From Gammaproteobacteria bacterium (GTDB taxonomy: Bacteria; Pseudomonadota; Gammaproteobacteria; Granulosicoccales; Granulosicoccaceae), in NCBI GenBank assembly GCA_019634245.1, contig JAHQVR010000171.1, positions 1-25,407 on the forward strand: a stretch of DNA of 25,407 bases. The letters run 5' to 3'. Below, in pieces: positions 1 to 7,736 of this stretch. Made by a program: the position numbers and the translations under genes. The first letter of the stretch is position 1. Each line of letters starts with the position of its first letter. A model generated the notes under the pieces. It was not told the origin of the DNA and did not search any database. It saw only the letters and a program-made list of their open reading frames with translations.

Positions 1-1026
1 GCTTCTGTTAAACGCGTTTCACAGCGCAATGCAGAGGCGGTGAATTTACAAGAAACCGTGCGCTATGGCGTCGGGGTAGCTGCTGGATGGTATGGATGCG
101 GCAATACATCGTTACCTAACCCGTCCACGATTAAAGCAGGAATTAATAAAGACGGCCAGATTTGCTTGCACCAAGGAGCCGTTGACATAGGGCAGGGATC
201 TAATACTGTGATTGCCCAAATATTTGCAACCGCTTTGGGAGTGTCGGTTCAGGACATTCAACTGGTCAGTGCCGATACCGCCATAACACCCGATGCAGGT
301 AAGACGTCGGCCTCAAGACAGACTTTTGTTTCTGGTAATGCAGCCCGACTTGCCGGTGAGAATCTCCGTGAACAGGTGTTGAGGCAAACCAATTGCGGTA
401 AGGACAGTGAACTTAAAGTCGTTGATGGTTCATTACATGTTATTGATAGGAAGAACGAGCAAGCCATCATCGCGATCCCACTGATCGATTTGCCTGCCGA
501 TTGTGATGGCTATGTCATGGTCGCAACCGAAACTTACGATCCACCCACCGAAGCGTTGGATGAACACGGCCAAGGTGTGCCTTATGCGATGTTTGGTTAT
601 GCTGCGCAAATGGTTGAGCTGTCTGTGGACATCACGCTAGGCACGGTAAAACTCGAGCAATTCACGGCTGCACACGATGTGGGTCGAGTGATTAATCCGG
701 TTTTGGTCGAAGGCCAAATTCAAGGTGGAATCGCCCAGGGTATTGGCATGGCACTCATGGAAAGCTACTTGCCAGGAAAAACTGAAAATCTGCATGATTA
801 CCTAATTCCAACCATCGGTGATGTACCGCCGATTAAATCCATATTAATCGAAGAACCCGATGTTCATGGACCGTATGGCGCCAAGGGTCTGGGTGAACAT
901 GTGTTGATACCGACAGCTCCAGCGATCATCAATGCAATTCGTCATGCTACCGGGGTTTTGGTGACTGAATTACCTGCCACTCCGGATAAAGTTAGCGCCG
1001 CTATCCGCAACTCGACAAACGTCTGA
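1..1026 (+). CDS. Molybdenum hydroxylase large subunit (xanthine dehydrogenase/aldehyde oxidase family), C-terminal part
   Basis: The reading frame is open from base 1, so the gene begins upstream of the window; a GTG at 40 is inside the gene and not a credible start. The visible 341 residues match the C-terminal molybdopterin-binding half of xanthine dehydrogenase/aldehyde oxidase proteins. A glycine-rich GQGSNT segment lies at bases 190-210. A GAKGLGE motif near the end holds the glutamate (codon 895-897) that acts as general base in this family. These enzymes hydroxylate purines, nicotinate or other N-heterocycles and aldehydes, with electrons leaving through separate 2Fe-2S and FAD units. 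The next gene starts 13 bases after the stop and is a 6-hydroxynicotinate reductase relative, which favours an N-heterocycle substrate. The true substrate cannot be read from this fragment. Family assignment is sure, substrate is inference. Confidence 0.9.
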   Translation, partial: ASVKRVSQRNAEAVNLQETVRYGVGVAAGWYGCGNTSLPNPSTIKAGINKDGQICLHQGAVDIGQGSNTVIAQIFATALGVSVQDIQLVSADTAITPDAGKTSASRQTFVSGNAARLAGENLREQVLRQTNCGKDSELKVVDGSLHVIDRKNEQAIIAIPLIDLPADCDGYVMVATETYDPPTEALDEHGQGVPYAMFGYAAQMVELSVDITLGTVKLEQFTAAHDVGRVINPVLVEGQIQGGIAQGIGMALMESYLPGKTENLHDYLIPTIGDVPPIKSILIEEPDVHGPYGAKGLGEHVLIPTAPAIINAIRHATGVLVTELPATPDKVSAAIRNSTNV

Positions 1027-1039
1027 TGAGAAAGCCATT

Positions 1040-2527
1040 ATGTATCGTTTGACCGTACCACCAGAACCCAATGGCAAGATTCGTTGTGATGCTTGTCCTG
1101 TGCTGTGTTACATCAAAGACGGTCGTACGGGTGCTTGTGATCGTTATGCCAATGAAGGCGGGGATCTCGTCAGAGTTGATCCTTTCACGCTGCTGTCACG
1201 TGCAAGTGAAAAAGAAGAGGCAAAAACGGTTGAGTTTCTCCCTAAAGGCGAGCTCGTGGAGTGGGATGGCGATGTACTAAAAGCGGATAGACCATTCGTC
1301 ACCGCCATAGGCGCAGGCACCACCTATCCAGACTATAAACCGGCGCCGTTCATCGTTGGTCAGTCTTACGACGGTGTCGATATGGTGACCGTGGTGACGG
1401 AGGGTATATTTAGCTATTGCGGTGTCAAAATAAAAATCGACACGGATCGACATATCGGGCCTGAGCAAGCGGCTGTGAGGGTGGATGGTGAACCGGTTGG
1501 TCATGTGACTACCGGCGAATACGGTTCTCAGATGCTCTCTTTGGGGGGCGTAAACCATCTCACAGGCGGTTCAAAGAAAGAGGGCCGAATTACTTGTGAT
1601 TCTCTGATGAAATTGTGCAATCGCGAAGCGGTGGAGATGCAGATTGATGAAGGCGCGGCGATCACCGTGCAAGCCGGGCAGGCACCGATAGTCAATGGTC
1701 ACAGAGAGCAGTTGATGCGAGTGGGGTGTGGGTCAGCCACTATTGGTATGTTTGCCAAACAATGGGCTCCCTATGTTGATGAGGTAGTGGTCGTCGATGA
1801 CCACATCACTGGAGTGTTGTCAGAACATCAAGCGGGTAAGCTTTTGGGTATGAAACCGACAGGCATCCGAATCCGTGGACGCCGCAGCACACCCGGTCGA
1901 TATTTTCAGGTCGCTGAACCTGGGTCCGGATGGGGTGGTACCGATATCGAGAATCCGCTTAACATTATTGAGACGTTTAAACCCGACATCGCGTATCCCG
2001 GTCTTCGGCTCTTAATGGTTTCAACCACCGGTGAACAGTACGCCTACTTTGAACTGGATGAGAAACTCAACCCAGTTGAACACACGCTACCTAAAGACTT
2101 GGAACAATCAGTAGATAGGATCGCAGAGAATTGTGAACCTTCGGTTTGTACTGTGTTGTTTATGGGGGGCGCGGGTGGTTCGTTGAGAGCCGGAGTTACC
2201 GAGAACCCAGTTGGATTAACTCGGTCGGTTAAACACAGCCTGACCCATGTCAGTTGTGGTGGTGCGCCAGCTTATCGATGGCCTGGTGGGGGGATTACGA
2301 TAATGGTTGATGTCATGGACATGCCACTGAACTCTTTTGGCTATGTACCAACACCAGCGTTGGTTGCACCCATCGAATTTACCATGCGTCTAAGTGACTA
2401 CAAGGCACTTGGTGGGCACGTCGGAGATGTCATGCCCATTGAAAAAATCAGCGAACACGCCGATCAGATGGTCGCAGGAACCATCGACTCCTGGCCACTG
2501 GATTCGAAAAACTATCTCTGGAAGTAA
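1040..2527 (+). CDS. 6-hydroxynicotinate reductase family iron-sulfur protein
   Basis: A 495-residue protein with no signal peptide or obvious membrane segment. The N-terminus carries four cysteines, C16, C19, C23 and C33 (CX2CX3CX9C), in a ferredoxin-like arrangement that should bind an iron-sulfur cluster. The long remainder is glycine-rich and includes a CGGAP segment and an FGYVPTPALVAPIEF segment near the C-terminus, which I recognise from proteins annotated as 6-hydroxynicotinate reductase. The founding enzyme, from Eubacterium barkeri nicotinate fermentation, reduces the pyridone ring with ferredoxin. Proteobacterial relatives have mostly been named by similarity and their reaction is not well established. 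It follows the molybdenum hydroxylase by 13 bases and is very likely cotranscribed with it, so the two may act in sequence on an aromatic N-heterocycle. The start ATG has only a weak GAG-type ribosome site. Confidence 0.75.
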   Translation: MYRLTVPPEPNGKIRCDACPVLCYIKDGRTGACDRYANEGGDLVRVDPFTLLSRASEKEEAKTVEFLPKGELVEWDGDVLKADRPFVTAIGAGTTYPDYKPAPFIVGQSYDGVDMVTVVTEGIFSYCGVKIKIDTDRHIGPEQAAVRVDGEPVGHVTTGEYGSQMLSLGGVNHLTGGSKKEGRITCDSLMKLCNREAVEMQIDEGAAITVQAGQAPIVNGHREQLMRVGCGSATIGMFAKQWAPYVDEVVVVDDHITGVLSEHQAGKLLGMKPTGIRIRGRRSTPGRYFQVAEPGSGWGGTDIENPLNIIETFKPDIAYPGLRLLMVSTTGEQYAYFELDEKLNPVEHTLPKDLEQSVDRIAENCEPSVCTVLFMGGAGGSLRAGVTENPVGLTRSVKHSLTHVSCGGAPAYRWPGGGITIMVDVMDMPLNSFGYVPTPALVAPIEFTMRLSDYKALGGHVGDVMPIEKISEHADQMVAGTIDSWPLDSKNYLWK

Positions 2528-2545
2528 CCTCGTAAGCTGAGTTGG

Positions 2546-3277
2546 TTAGAGTTTCGCAATGGCCTCTTTAAGATTGTCACGAGCCTGTTGTTCATATCGG
2601 CTAGTGAAGTATTCCAGGTGATAGAGCGATTCACGAGCTAAAAAATTCTCTAGTACTTGTTTACGCTTTCTTTTATAGAGTAAATTCGGCACCCATTTGT
2701 ATTCAAAGCGAATCGCTTCATCGTACTCGGCAAATCGCTTCGATTCAGCACCCAATATACTTAAATCGATATCGGTGATTAAAAATTCATCCAGTGTATT
2801 AGGAAGACGATTGTGTGCGGTCACCGTAATTAGCTGTTCAATCCTTGCAATGGTGGGCTCCTCGATAAGTTGGGATTGCATGAATTCAACACACCAATTC
2901 GCACTATCGGTTTCGTTTTTAGTAGAGCGCGGTTTGTAGATCGCATCGTGGAACCAAAGAGCCATTTCGATTTCCTGTGGGCGAACAGGCAATGGTTCTA
3001 TGGCATCAAGATGGGACAGACACTCGTTGACGTGGCTCGCTGTGTGGTAGGCACGGTGTCGTTGGGCATACGCGCTAGTCAGTTGATCAAAAATATCGCG
3101 GCAGTTCGGAAGCTTATACTGACTCATTAAATCATTCCATCGCCGTTCGCTAAGAAATGGCGCAGGACACTGGGCTCCAAGAGCCACTGATAAGCTCGCT
3201 GAGGAATCCACCGAATCGAACTCCTCGGCGAATTCCAGTGATTCATTGCCATTCATGGATTCATTCTCGAATATCAT
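2546..3277 (-). CDS. HD-superfamily metal-dependent phosphohydrolase (COG4339-type)
   Basis: A 243-residue protein. Metal-binding residues of an HD hydrolase are visible: R75-A-Y77-H78 with H82 (motif RAYHTASH), H110-D111 in WFHDAIY, and aspartates 169 and 171 in a TDID segment. This order matches the small 'predicted metal-dependent HD superfamily phosphohydrolase' family, whose substrate is unknown. Family members usually begin close to the RRWNDL segment at residue 45, so the acidic first 40 residues are either a lineage-specific extension or a sign that translation starts later. M8 and M51 are alternatives and none has a strong ribosome site. The gene converges on the reductase gene, with 18 bases between the two stops. 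Family is confident, cellular role unknown. Confidence 0.8.
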   Translation of the reverse strand: MIFENESMNGNESLEFAEEFDSVDSSASLSVALGAQCPAPFLSERRWNDLMSQYKLPNCRDIFDQLTSAYAQRHRAYHTASHVNECLSHLDAIEPLPVRPQEIEMALWFHDAIYKPRSTKNETDSANWCVEFMQSQLIEEPTIARIEQLITVTAHNRLPNTLDEFLITDIDLSILGAESKRFAEYDEAIRFEYKWVPNLLYKRKRKQVLENFLARESLYHLEYFTSRYEQQARDNLKEAIAKL

Positions 3278-3382
3278 CTGGGCGCCTGTAAGTGTTACTC
3301 AAGACAGTCACATTAACACCCAGAGATTACGACTAAATGAATGGAATCTAATTCAATTATGACAAACTATGGTCAGTTCAAT

Positions 3383-3426
3383 GGTTAACCAGCGGGCCTA
3401 TTCACAGTGAGCCGCGCTGGTTAACC
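3383..3426. repeat. Perfect 12-bp inverted repeat, hairpin or operator
   Basis: GGTTAACCAGCG at 3383-3394 is repeated as its exact reverse complement at 3415-3426. A further GGC/GCC pairing inside is possible across a one-base bulge, leaving a loop of about 13 bases. It lies 45 bases past the DUF1501 stop and about 105 bases before the HD-hydrolase start, both on the minus strand. It could terminate the DUF1501 transcript, although no clear T-run follows on the minus strand. Each arm also contains the self-complementary GGTTAACC, so a protein-binding site is equally possible. Confidence 0.5.
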
Positions 3427-3471
3427 GATACTGTTGGGAAGCTGATCAATTCTCAGTTTTGCTGATCTTTA

Positions 3472-4956
3472 TTACCCCACCCCGGGTACAGTTTCATCCA
3501 GCGCAGCATCCCCTTCGGGGTTATACACAGAGTCCATCGTTAGTACTCTCGGGTTATTAACTCCAAAGTACTTATAGGTCGTGGCAGCGATCGACATCGG
3601 CTCAGCTTGGTAACTCGAATCGGTGGGCCGGGTGTATAAACGGTTATTGGACGCAGAGCCAAAGATTTCAGTTTCACCGACAATTTTGCCCAATGCACCA
3701 GCGGGGCGAATTGAATGTCCCATGAAGGTGTACAGGTTTTGATTATTGCCATGATCCCATCCAGCCGAATTGTTTAAATTGACATTTCGACCGAAGTCGC
3801 CGTGCACGTTGATGACAATATTTCCGGTATCTCTACTGCCGCCATAGGCGATGTCTGAGTATTTTATGTGTTTGGTGGCAGCTCGTATGGCGGCCATTAG
3901 CTGTTGCATTCGGGGAGCGTACTCCTCGAGAGACGAATCGTGGTCGTCCCAGCTTCCTAATCCACCACCAAGGGAGATGAACATCGTATCTTGGTTCTCC
4001 AGCGCTAGCGTCACGGCGGCTCTGATTCGAGCGCTGAACCGATTGTTATCAGGGTAACGGAGCCGGCCGGTGTCAGCGTCGGCGTCTGGATCAGCGGTGC
4101 TAGAGGCAGGAATGATCGGTAGTGGATTGTCGGCAGCCCGCTGAAGCCCTCCGATTAACGTTTCCATTTGACGTCTCAGCGCGAAGCCGCCTTGTATCTT
4201 GGCGAAGCGGGCCCGTTGGACATCATTAACCACTTGTTCAATCAATGCGTCAATTTCGCTATCGTGTGAGCTGTAACTTCGTGAATACGGATTATTAAAT
4301 TCTTCGTCCAGACTTAAACCTCGCATTTGTAGTGGCAACACCCGATCTTCATCGGGTGAAAAAGCCACAGATGAGCCTTCGAAGGAAACAAAGGGCAACA
4401 CCAGTTGTTCCAAGGTCTTACCGTTGAGTTGACTCGAACCGTTCAAGGAGCTTTTATTAGCCTCTAGCACGGCCGCTATCGTCGAGCCCATCCCGGGCGA
4501 ACCATCAATGTTCAATGAGCCTTTCTGTGATGAGAATATGCTCTGCCTATGGGCACGAGTATTGTCTTTTAACCGGTTGATAGTGCGGTAGACCGACATG
4601 TCCCCAGCGGCCAGCATATCCTCCATCTCGATACCACCGGCATTGCGCCAAAATCGATTTTGAGTGATTTGTCCGTCGTTATTGGGGGTGGCATTAGTGA
4701 GCAGCTCGTCAGGATAGAGATTTTGTGAGGCTGCGTTTATTTGTGGAATGTTGGTTAAGTTACCGGCTAATTCAGAGGCACCCCCATACATAAAAATATT
4801 GATTACTTGGGGCAGCCGATCGGGCATTATGAAATTGGCCGCTTCTAGTTGTGCGGCAGCGGATGAGCTGATGAGGCCGGGCAGATTAAAGAAACTGGGT
4901 GCGGCACTGGCTACTGTGAACGCACCGGTTGCCTTTAGAAAATGTCTGCGTTTCAT
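3472..4956 (-). CDS. DUF1501 family protein, Tat-exported
   Basis: A 494-residue protein that opens with a twin-arginine signal (R3-R4-H-F-L-K followed by a hydrophobic stretch to about residue 34), so it should be exported folded to the periplasm. The body shows DUF1501 hallmarks: an early FMYGGASELAGNL segment, and in the last third an NVHGDFGRN segment followed by GWDHGNNQN, equivalent to the family's FGR...DHG metal-site-like motif. DUF1501 proteins are related in fold to alkaline phosphatase/sulfatase enzymes, but their substrate is unknown. The start is fixed by a GGAGG nine bases upstream, embedded in the end of the preceding gene. Two bases separate it from the DUF1800-like lipoprotein gene, a pairing common for DUF1501 proteins, so the two products probably act together in the envelope. 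Confidence 0.88.
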   Translation of the reverse strand: MKRRHFLKATGAFTVASAAPSFFNLPGLISSSAAAQLEAANFIMPDRLPQVINIFMYGGASELAGNLTNIPQINAASQNLYPDELLTNATPNNDGQITQNRFWRNAGGIEMEDMLAAGDMSVYRTINRLKDNTRAHRQSIFSSQKGSLNIDGSPGMGSTIAAVLEANKSSLNGSSQLNGKTLEQLVLPFVSFEGSSVAFSPDEDRVLPLQMRGLSLDEEFNNPYSRSYSSHDSEIDALIEQVVNDVQRARFAKIQGGFALRRQMETLIGGLQRAADNPLPIIPASSTADPDADADTGRLRYPDNNRFSARIRAAVTLALENQDTMFISLGGGLGSWDDHDSSLEEYAPRMQQLMAAIRAATKHIKYSDIAYGGSRDTGNIVINVHGDFGRNVNLNNSAGWDHGNNQNLYTFMGHSIRPAGALGKIVGETEIFGSASNNRLYTRPTDSSYQAEPMSIAATTYKYFGVNNPRVLTMDSVYNPEGDAALDETVPGVG

Positions 4957-4958
4957 GA

Positions 4959-6698
4959 TTATATGCCTCCATCTTTTTTGAGGTAATAGGTTTCTGGTAG
5001 TCTTGAAAGATAATCCATCGTTAGTTGTGCCAGATCATCCATACGGCCCGATTGAACATAGTCGCGCTCTTCCTCATGTCTTATGTATCCGGAATCATCG
5101 AATAAAGTGAGTAAATGGTTGACTTCTCCGGAGACCGGTTTGCGTTCGACAACACTTAAAAACAAATAGTTGAGAAGGTCTTCAATGGTCAGGCGCTTGA
5201 GCTGGCTGTTTAAAGCGACCTGTCGTTCGAATTCTGCTAATTGAGCGTCGGTTGGAGTTTCACCATCAAACTCTTCCTCAGGTGAATCCAATGTGATGAA
5301 GCCCATTGGCTTAGCCCAACGAGATCGATCAATAAGTAGCAGTTCTCGGTAGGCTTTGTGGTAATTGGCAAAGCTCAAAGAATCCAATCCAATTCCCGCC
5401 TGCCGGCCGAGTTTTGCGCTGAATGCAGGCCAGGCCATCTCTGACATATACGCCTTACTGGATCCACCTTGTCCGGAAGACATGCCTCTAAAAAGGTCAG
5501 AGCGCTTACGCCAGCGTAGTTTTTCTGCAGTTGCCAGAAACGCCTCTTCAAACGCCCTGGGTCTTTCGGTCACTAGCAAATATTCTTTAGACAGAAGAAT
5601 TTGCTCAAACACATCTGTGAAGGTTACCGGTTGGCTTTCAAGCACACGGGCGGCAATGGCCTGCTTGGCGACGAACTGATGCTCTGCGTGAAAGAAATTT
5701 ACCAGGTGAAATACGACCGTGGGAATGAGTCGTTCGTGTGCGGCAACGGCGTCGTAAAAGTCATCGCAATTGACGATTGTGGTGTTGAGAACATCTTGAG
5801 GTTCGCCATTGGGAAAATCAGTGTAGGCTAACAAATAGCCATCTCGGTCATCTGTTAAGTACAAATCCTGACACGCTTTAGATGCCTTTGGCACATCGGC
5901 ATCTTGATCTTCCAGACCCAAGAAAATCTCCATCATCTCCCGTGTATTATCCTCAGGAGACCGAAATCGTCTCCAGTTTTCCAAGGACCTCATATGGGCT
6001 GACACAATCGTTGCAATCGGCGCATCTTCAGAAATGCCATTCACCAGTCGGCGATAGATGTTTTGAGCATCAATCATCGATGTGCTATCCATTTCCGTGG
6101 CGGGTGAAAACAATATAGAGTTCGTTAAGTGCCAAGCCATCCAGTGTTCAAATCCTTGCTTACTCACTGGGTAGCTGCTGATTCGGGCTAGCGGAAGTTC
6201 GCGCGGTCGGTCTCTTGAAAAATCGAAATCAGCTTCGATATCTGGGTAACCTTCACTATCCACCTGTTCACTACCCAGAATGACGAGATCTATTTCAAAA
6301 AGCTCTTCGTCAGAAATCGGCGTATTCAGCTGTGCAATTAAATCGCTAAAAAAAGTGCCATCATTCATGGTGATTGGATTATTAAATCCTTGATCGAGAT
6401 CAAAATATTCATCCACGGGTAACCCTTTGTAGACCGTGGCAAGTAGCTTATTTGCCACTCGGTATTGTTCATAAGGACTCAGTAGATTGAATGATTCATC
6501 GTCAACTAAATAGCCACCGGAAAGCGCAGCTGCAGCTATCGTGGACTCTGGATTAGTCGTGTTGGGTTCAGTGCTCGATACAGTTGCAGAAGAATTCGAA
6601 CCGTTAGATTGAGCATAAGGTGCACCCTCTTCAGGGGCACAGGCGAATAACATCAAAGCAGTCAATGTGGTGGCTGCCGCTACAATGGGAGCTCTCAT
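4959..6698 (-). CDS. DUF1800-like secreted lipoprotein, partner of the DUF1501 protein
   Basis: A 579-residue protein with a lipoprotein signal: a hydrophobic N-terminus ending in L17-F-A-C20, then a Ser/Asn/Thr-rich linker typical of a lipid-anchored protein. The middle contains an NTREMMEIFLGLEDQ segment that resembles the N-x-A-R-E-x-M-E-L-F motif of DUF1800 proteins, and an ILLSKEYL segment that also fits that family. Together with the DUF1501 gene directly downstream, the known DUF1800/DUF1501 partner arrangement, this supports a divergent DUF1800 relative. Biochemical function is not known for the family. The start ATG has an AGGAG eight bases upstream (6707-6711). The DUF1800 link is an inference from short motifs plus context, and a plain 'hypothetical lipoprotein' would be the conservative label. 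Confidence 0.75.
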   Translation of the reverse strand: MRAPIVAAATTLTALMLFACAPEEGAPYAQSNGSNSSATVSSTEPNTTNPESTIAAAALSGGYLVDDESFNLLSPYEQYRVANKLLATVYKGLPVDEYFDLDQGFNNPITMNDGTFFSDLIAQLNTPISDEELFEIDLVILGSEQVDSEGYPDIEADFDFSRDRPRELPLARISSYPVSKQGFEHWMAWHLTNSILFSPATEMDSTSMIDAQNIYRRLVNGISEDAPIATIVSAHMRSLENWRRFRSPEDNTREMMEIFLGLEDQDADVPKASKACQDLYLTDDRDGYLLAYTDFPNGEPQDVLNTTIVNCDDFYDAVAAHERLIPTVVFHLVNFFHAEHQFVAKQAIAARVLESQPVTFTDVFEQILLSKEYLLVTERPRAFEEAFLATAEKLRWRKRSDLFRGMSSGQGGSSKAYMSEMAWPAFSAKLGRQAGIGLDSLSFANYHKAYRELLLIDRSRWAKPMGFITLDSPEEEFDGETPTDAQLAEFERQVALNSQLKRLTIEDLLNYLFLSVVERKPVSGEVNHLLTLFDDSGYIRHEEERDYVQSGRMDDLAQLTMDYLSRLPETYYLKKDGGI

Positions 6699-6881
6699 CG
6701 CGTTTACTCCTGTGGGATCAGTGCGATAGATATGACCTTAAGAGTGCGGCTAGCGGACGGCGCGACGCTGATCTTGAGTGTGTGATTATTACGCCGCAGC
6801 CACACGCGAAGTTAGTGTGGCGTTATTCGCTTTTATCGAACAGCATTCGATGTGTACTCGGCAGAGTTGTGATTGGTAATA

Positions 6882-7736
6882 TTACTGCTCGCTAAGCCAA
6901 TGGCTAACGATGGGCCATATTTCTTGCGACGCATTGCGCGAACTAACCAACCTGGCATGGTTGTAGTCTTCTGAAAAACCAGAGTGCAGGCCGCACTCCA
7001 CATATTTTTTATTTTTGCTGCACAGTGAATTGAACAGATGCAGACACCCTTCAGGTGGTGCAATGAACGTATCCCCCGAACCCGACAGCATCAGTGTGGG
7101 CGTGTGAATGTGGGCCAATGCCGGTACATAGTCGAAACCATCGTGCCCGAGCCATTGGCCATTTAAATTCCAGTGATACCACTGTGCCATCACTGGGCCG
7201 AATTCTGGTTCAGGGCCGAGTTTGAACCAATGACCAGGAGCCTGGCGAAGCATTTTTGTTAACACTCGCGAAAGCTGAATAATCAGACGGTTTTTCCAAG
7301 CTTTCGCTGCATGAGTTGCTTGACTGCCTATCGTTACGACGGCCTTGAGATGGTTTGCTGTTTCCGGTTGCCGACACAATAAAGTGAGTATTCCTAAGCC
7401 TCCGCCGCTATGGCCTACCCAGATTACGGGCGTGCTGGGATACCGAGGGCGCACGTAATCGAGCGCAGCCTGTGCATCCTCCAGGCACATGGATTCAAAA
7501 TTGGGGTCTGACGCAGGTGGGTCGCTGTGGCCGTGCCCTTGAAAGTCGAGTAACCAGCAATCGTAGCCGTTCTTTGATAAATACTCAGCCAATCGGCGAA
7601 GCGAACGGTGGTTAGAAAAGGTACCGTGAGCCAAAATGACGGGACCGAGGTGTTGGCCTTTCGCCGGGGTATAAGTGAGTGCGAGTTTGGTGCCAGTTGT
7701 ATTCTGTAAGGAGTGTACCGAACTGTTATCACTCAT
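6882..7736 (-). CDS. Alpha/beta hydrolase (lysophospholipase/esterase-like)
   Basis: A 284-residue cytoplasmic alpha/beta-hydrolase. The oxyanion-hole HG lies at 37-38 (ILAHGTFSNH), the nucleophile elbow is G108-H-S110-G-G, the acid is probably D222 in LSGSGDTF, and the base is H251 or H260 in the HSGFSEDYNH segment. The substrate cannot be told from sequence; the shape resembles lysophospholipase-like esterases. The start codon overlaps the stop of the upstream radical SAM gene by four bases (ATGA at 7733-7736), so the two are translationally coupled and probably serve one pathway. A 183-base gap follows it before the next gene on the right flank of the lipoprotein promoter. Confidence 0.85.
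   Translation of the reverse strand: MSDNSSVHSLQNTTGTKLALTYTPAKGQHLGPVILAHGTFSNHRSLRRLAEYLSKNGYDCWLLDFQGHGHSDPPASDPNFESMCLEDAQAALDYVRPRYPSTPVIWVGHSGGGLGILTLLCRQPETANHLKAVVTIGSQATHAAKAWKNRLIIQLSRVLTKMLRQAPGHWFKLGPEPEFGPVMAQWYHWNLNGQWLGHDGFDYVPALAHIHTPTLMLSGSGDTFIAPPEGCLHLFNSLCSKNKKYVECGLHSGFSEDYNHARLVSSRNASQEIWPIVSHWLSEQ

Noticed and set aside
3435..3455. GGGAA...CTGATCA...TTCTC next to the DUF1501 stop, similar in words to the 17-base sugar-locus operator
   Set aside because: It needs a one-base insertion on each side of the core to align with the operator, and it lies at the 3' end of an unrelated gene; likely chance.
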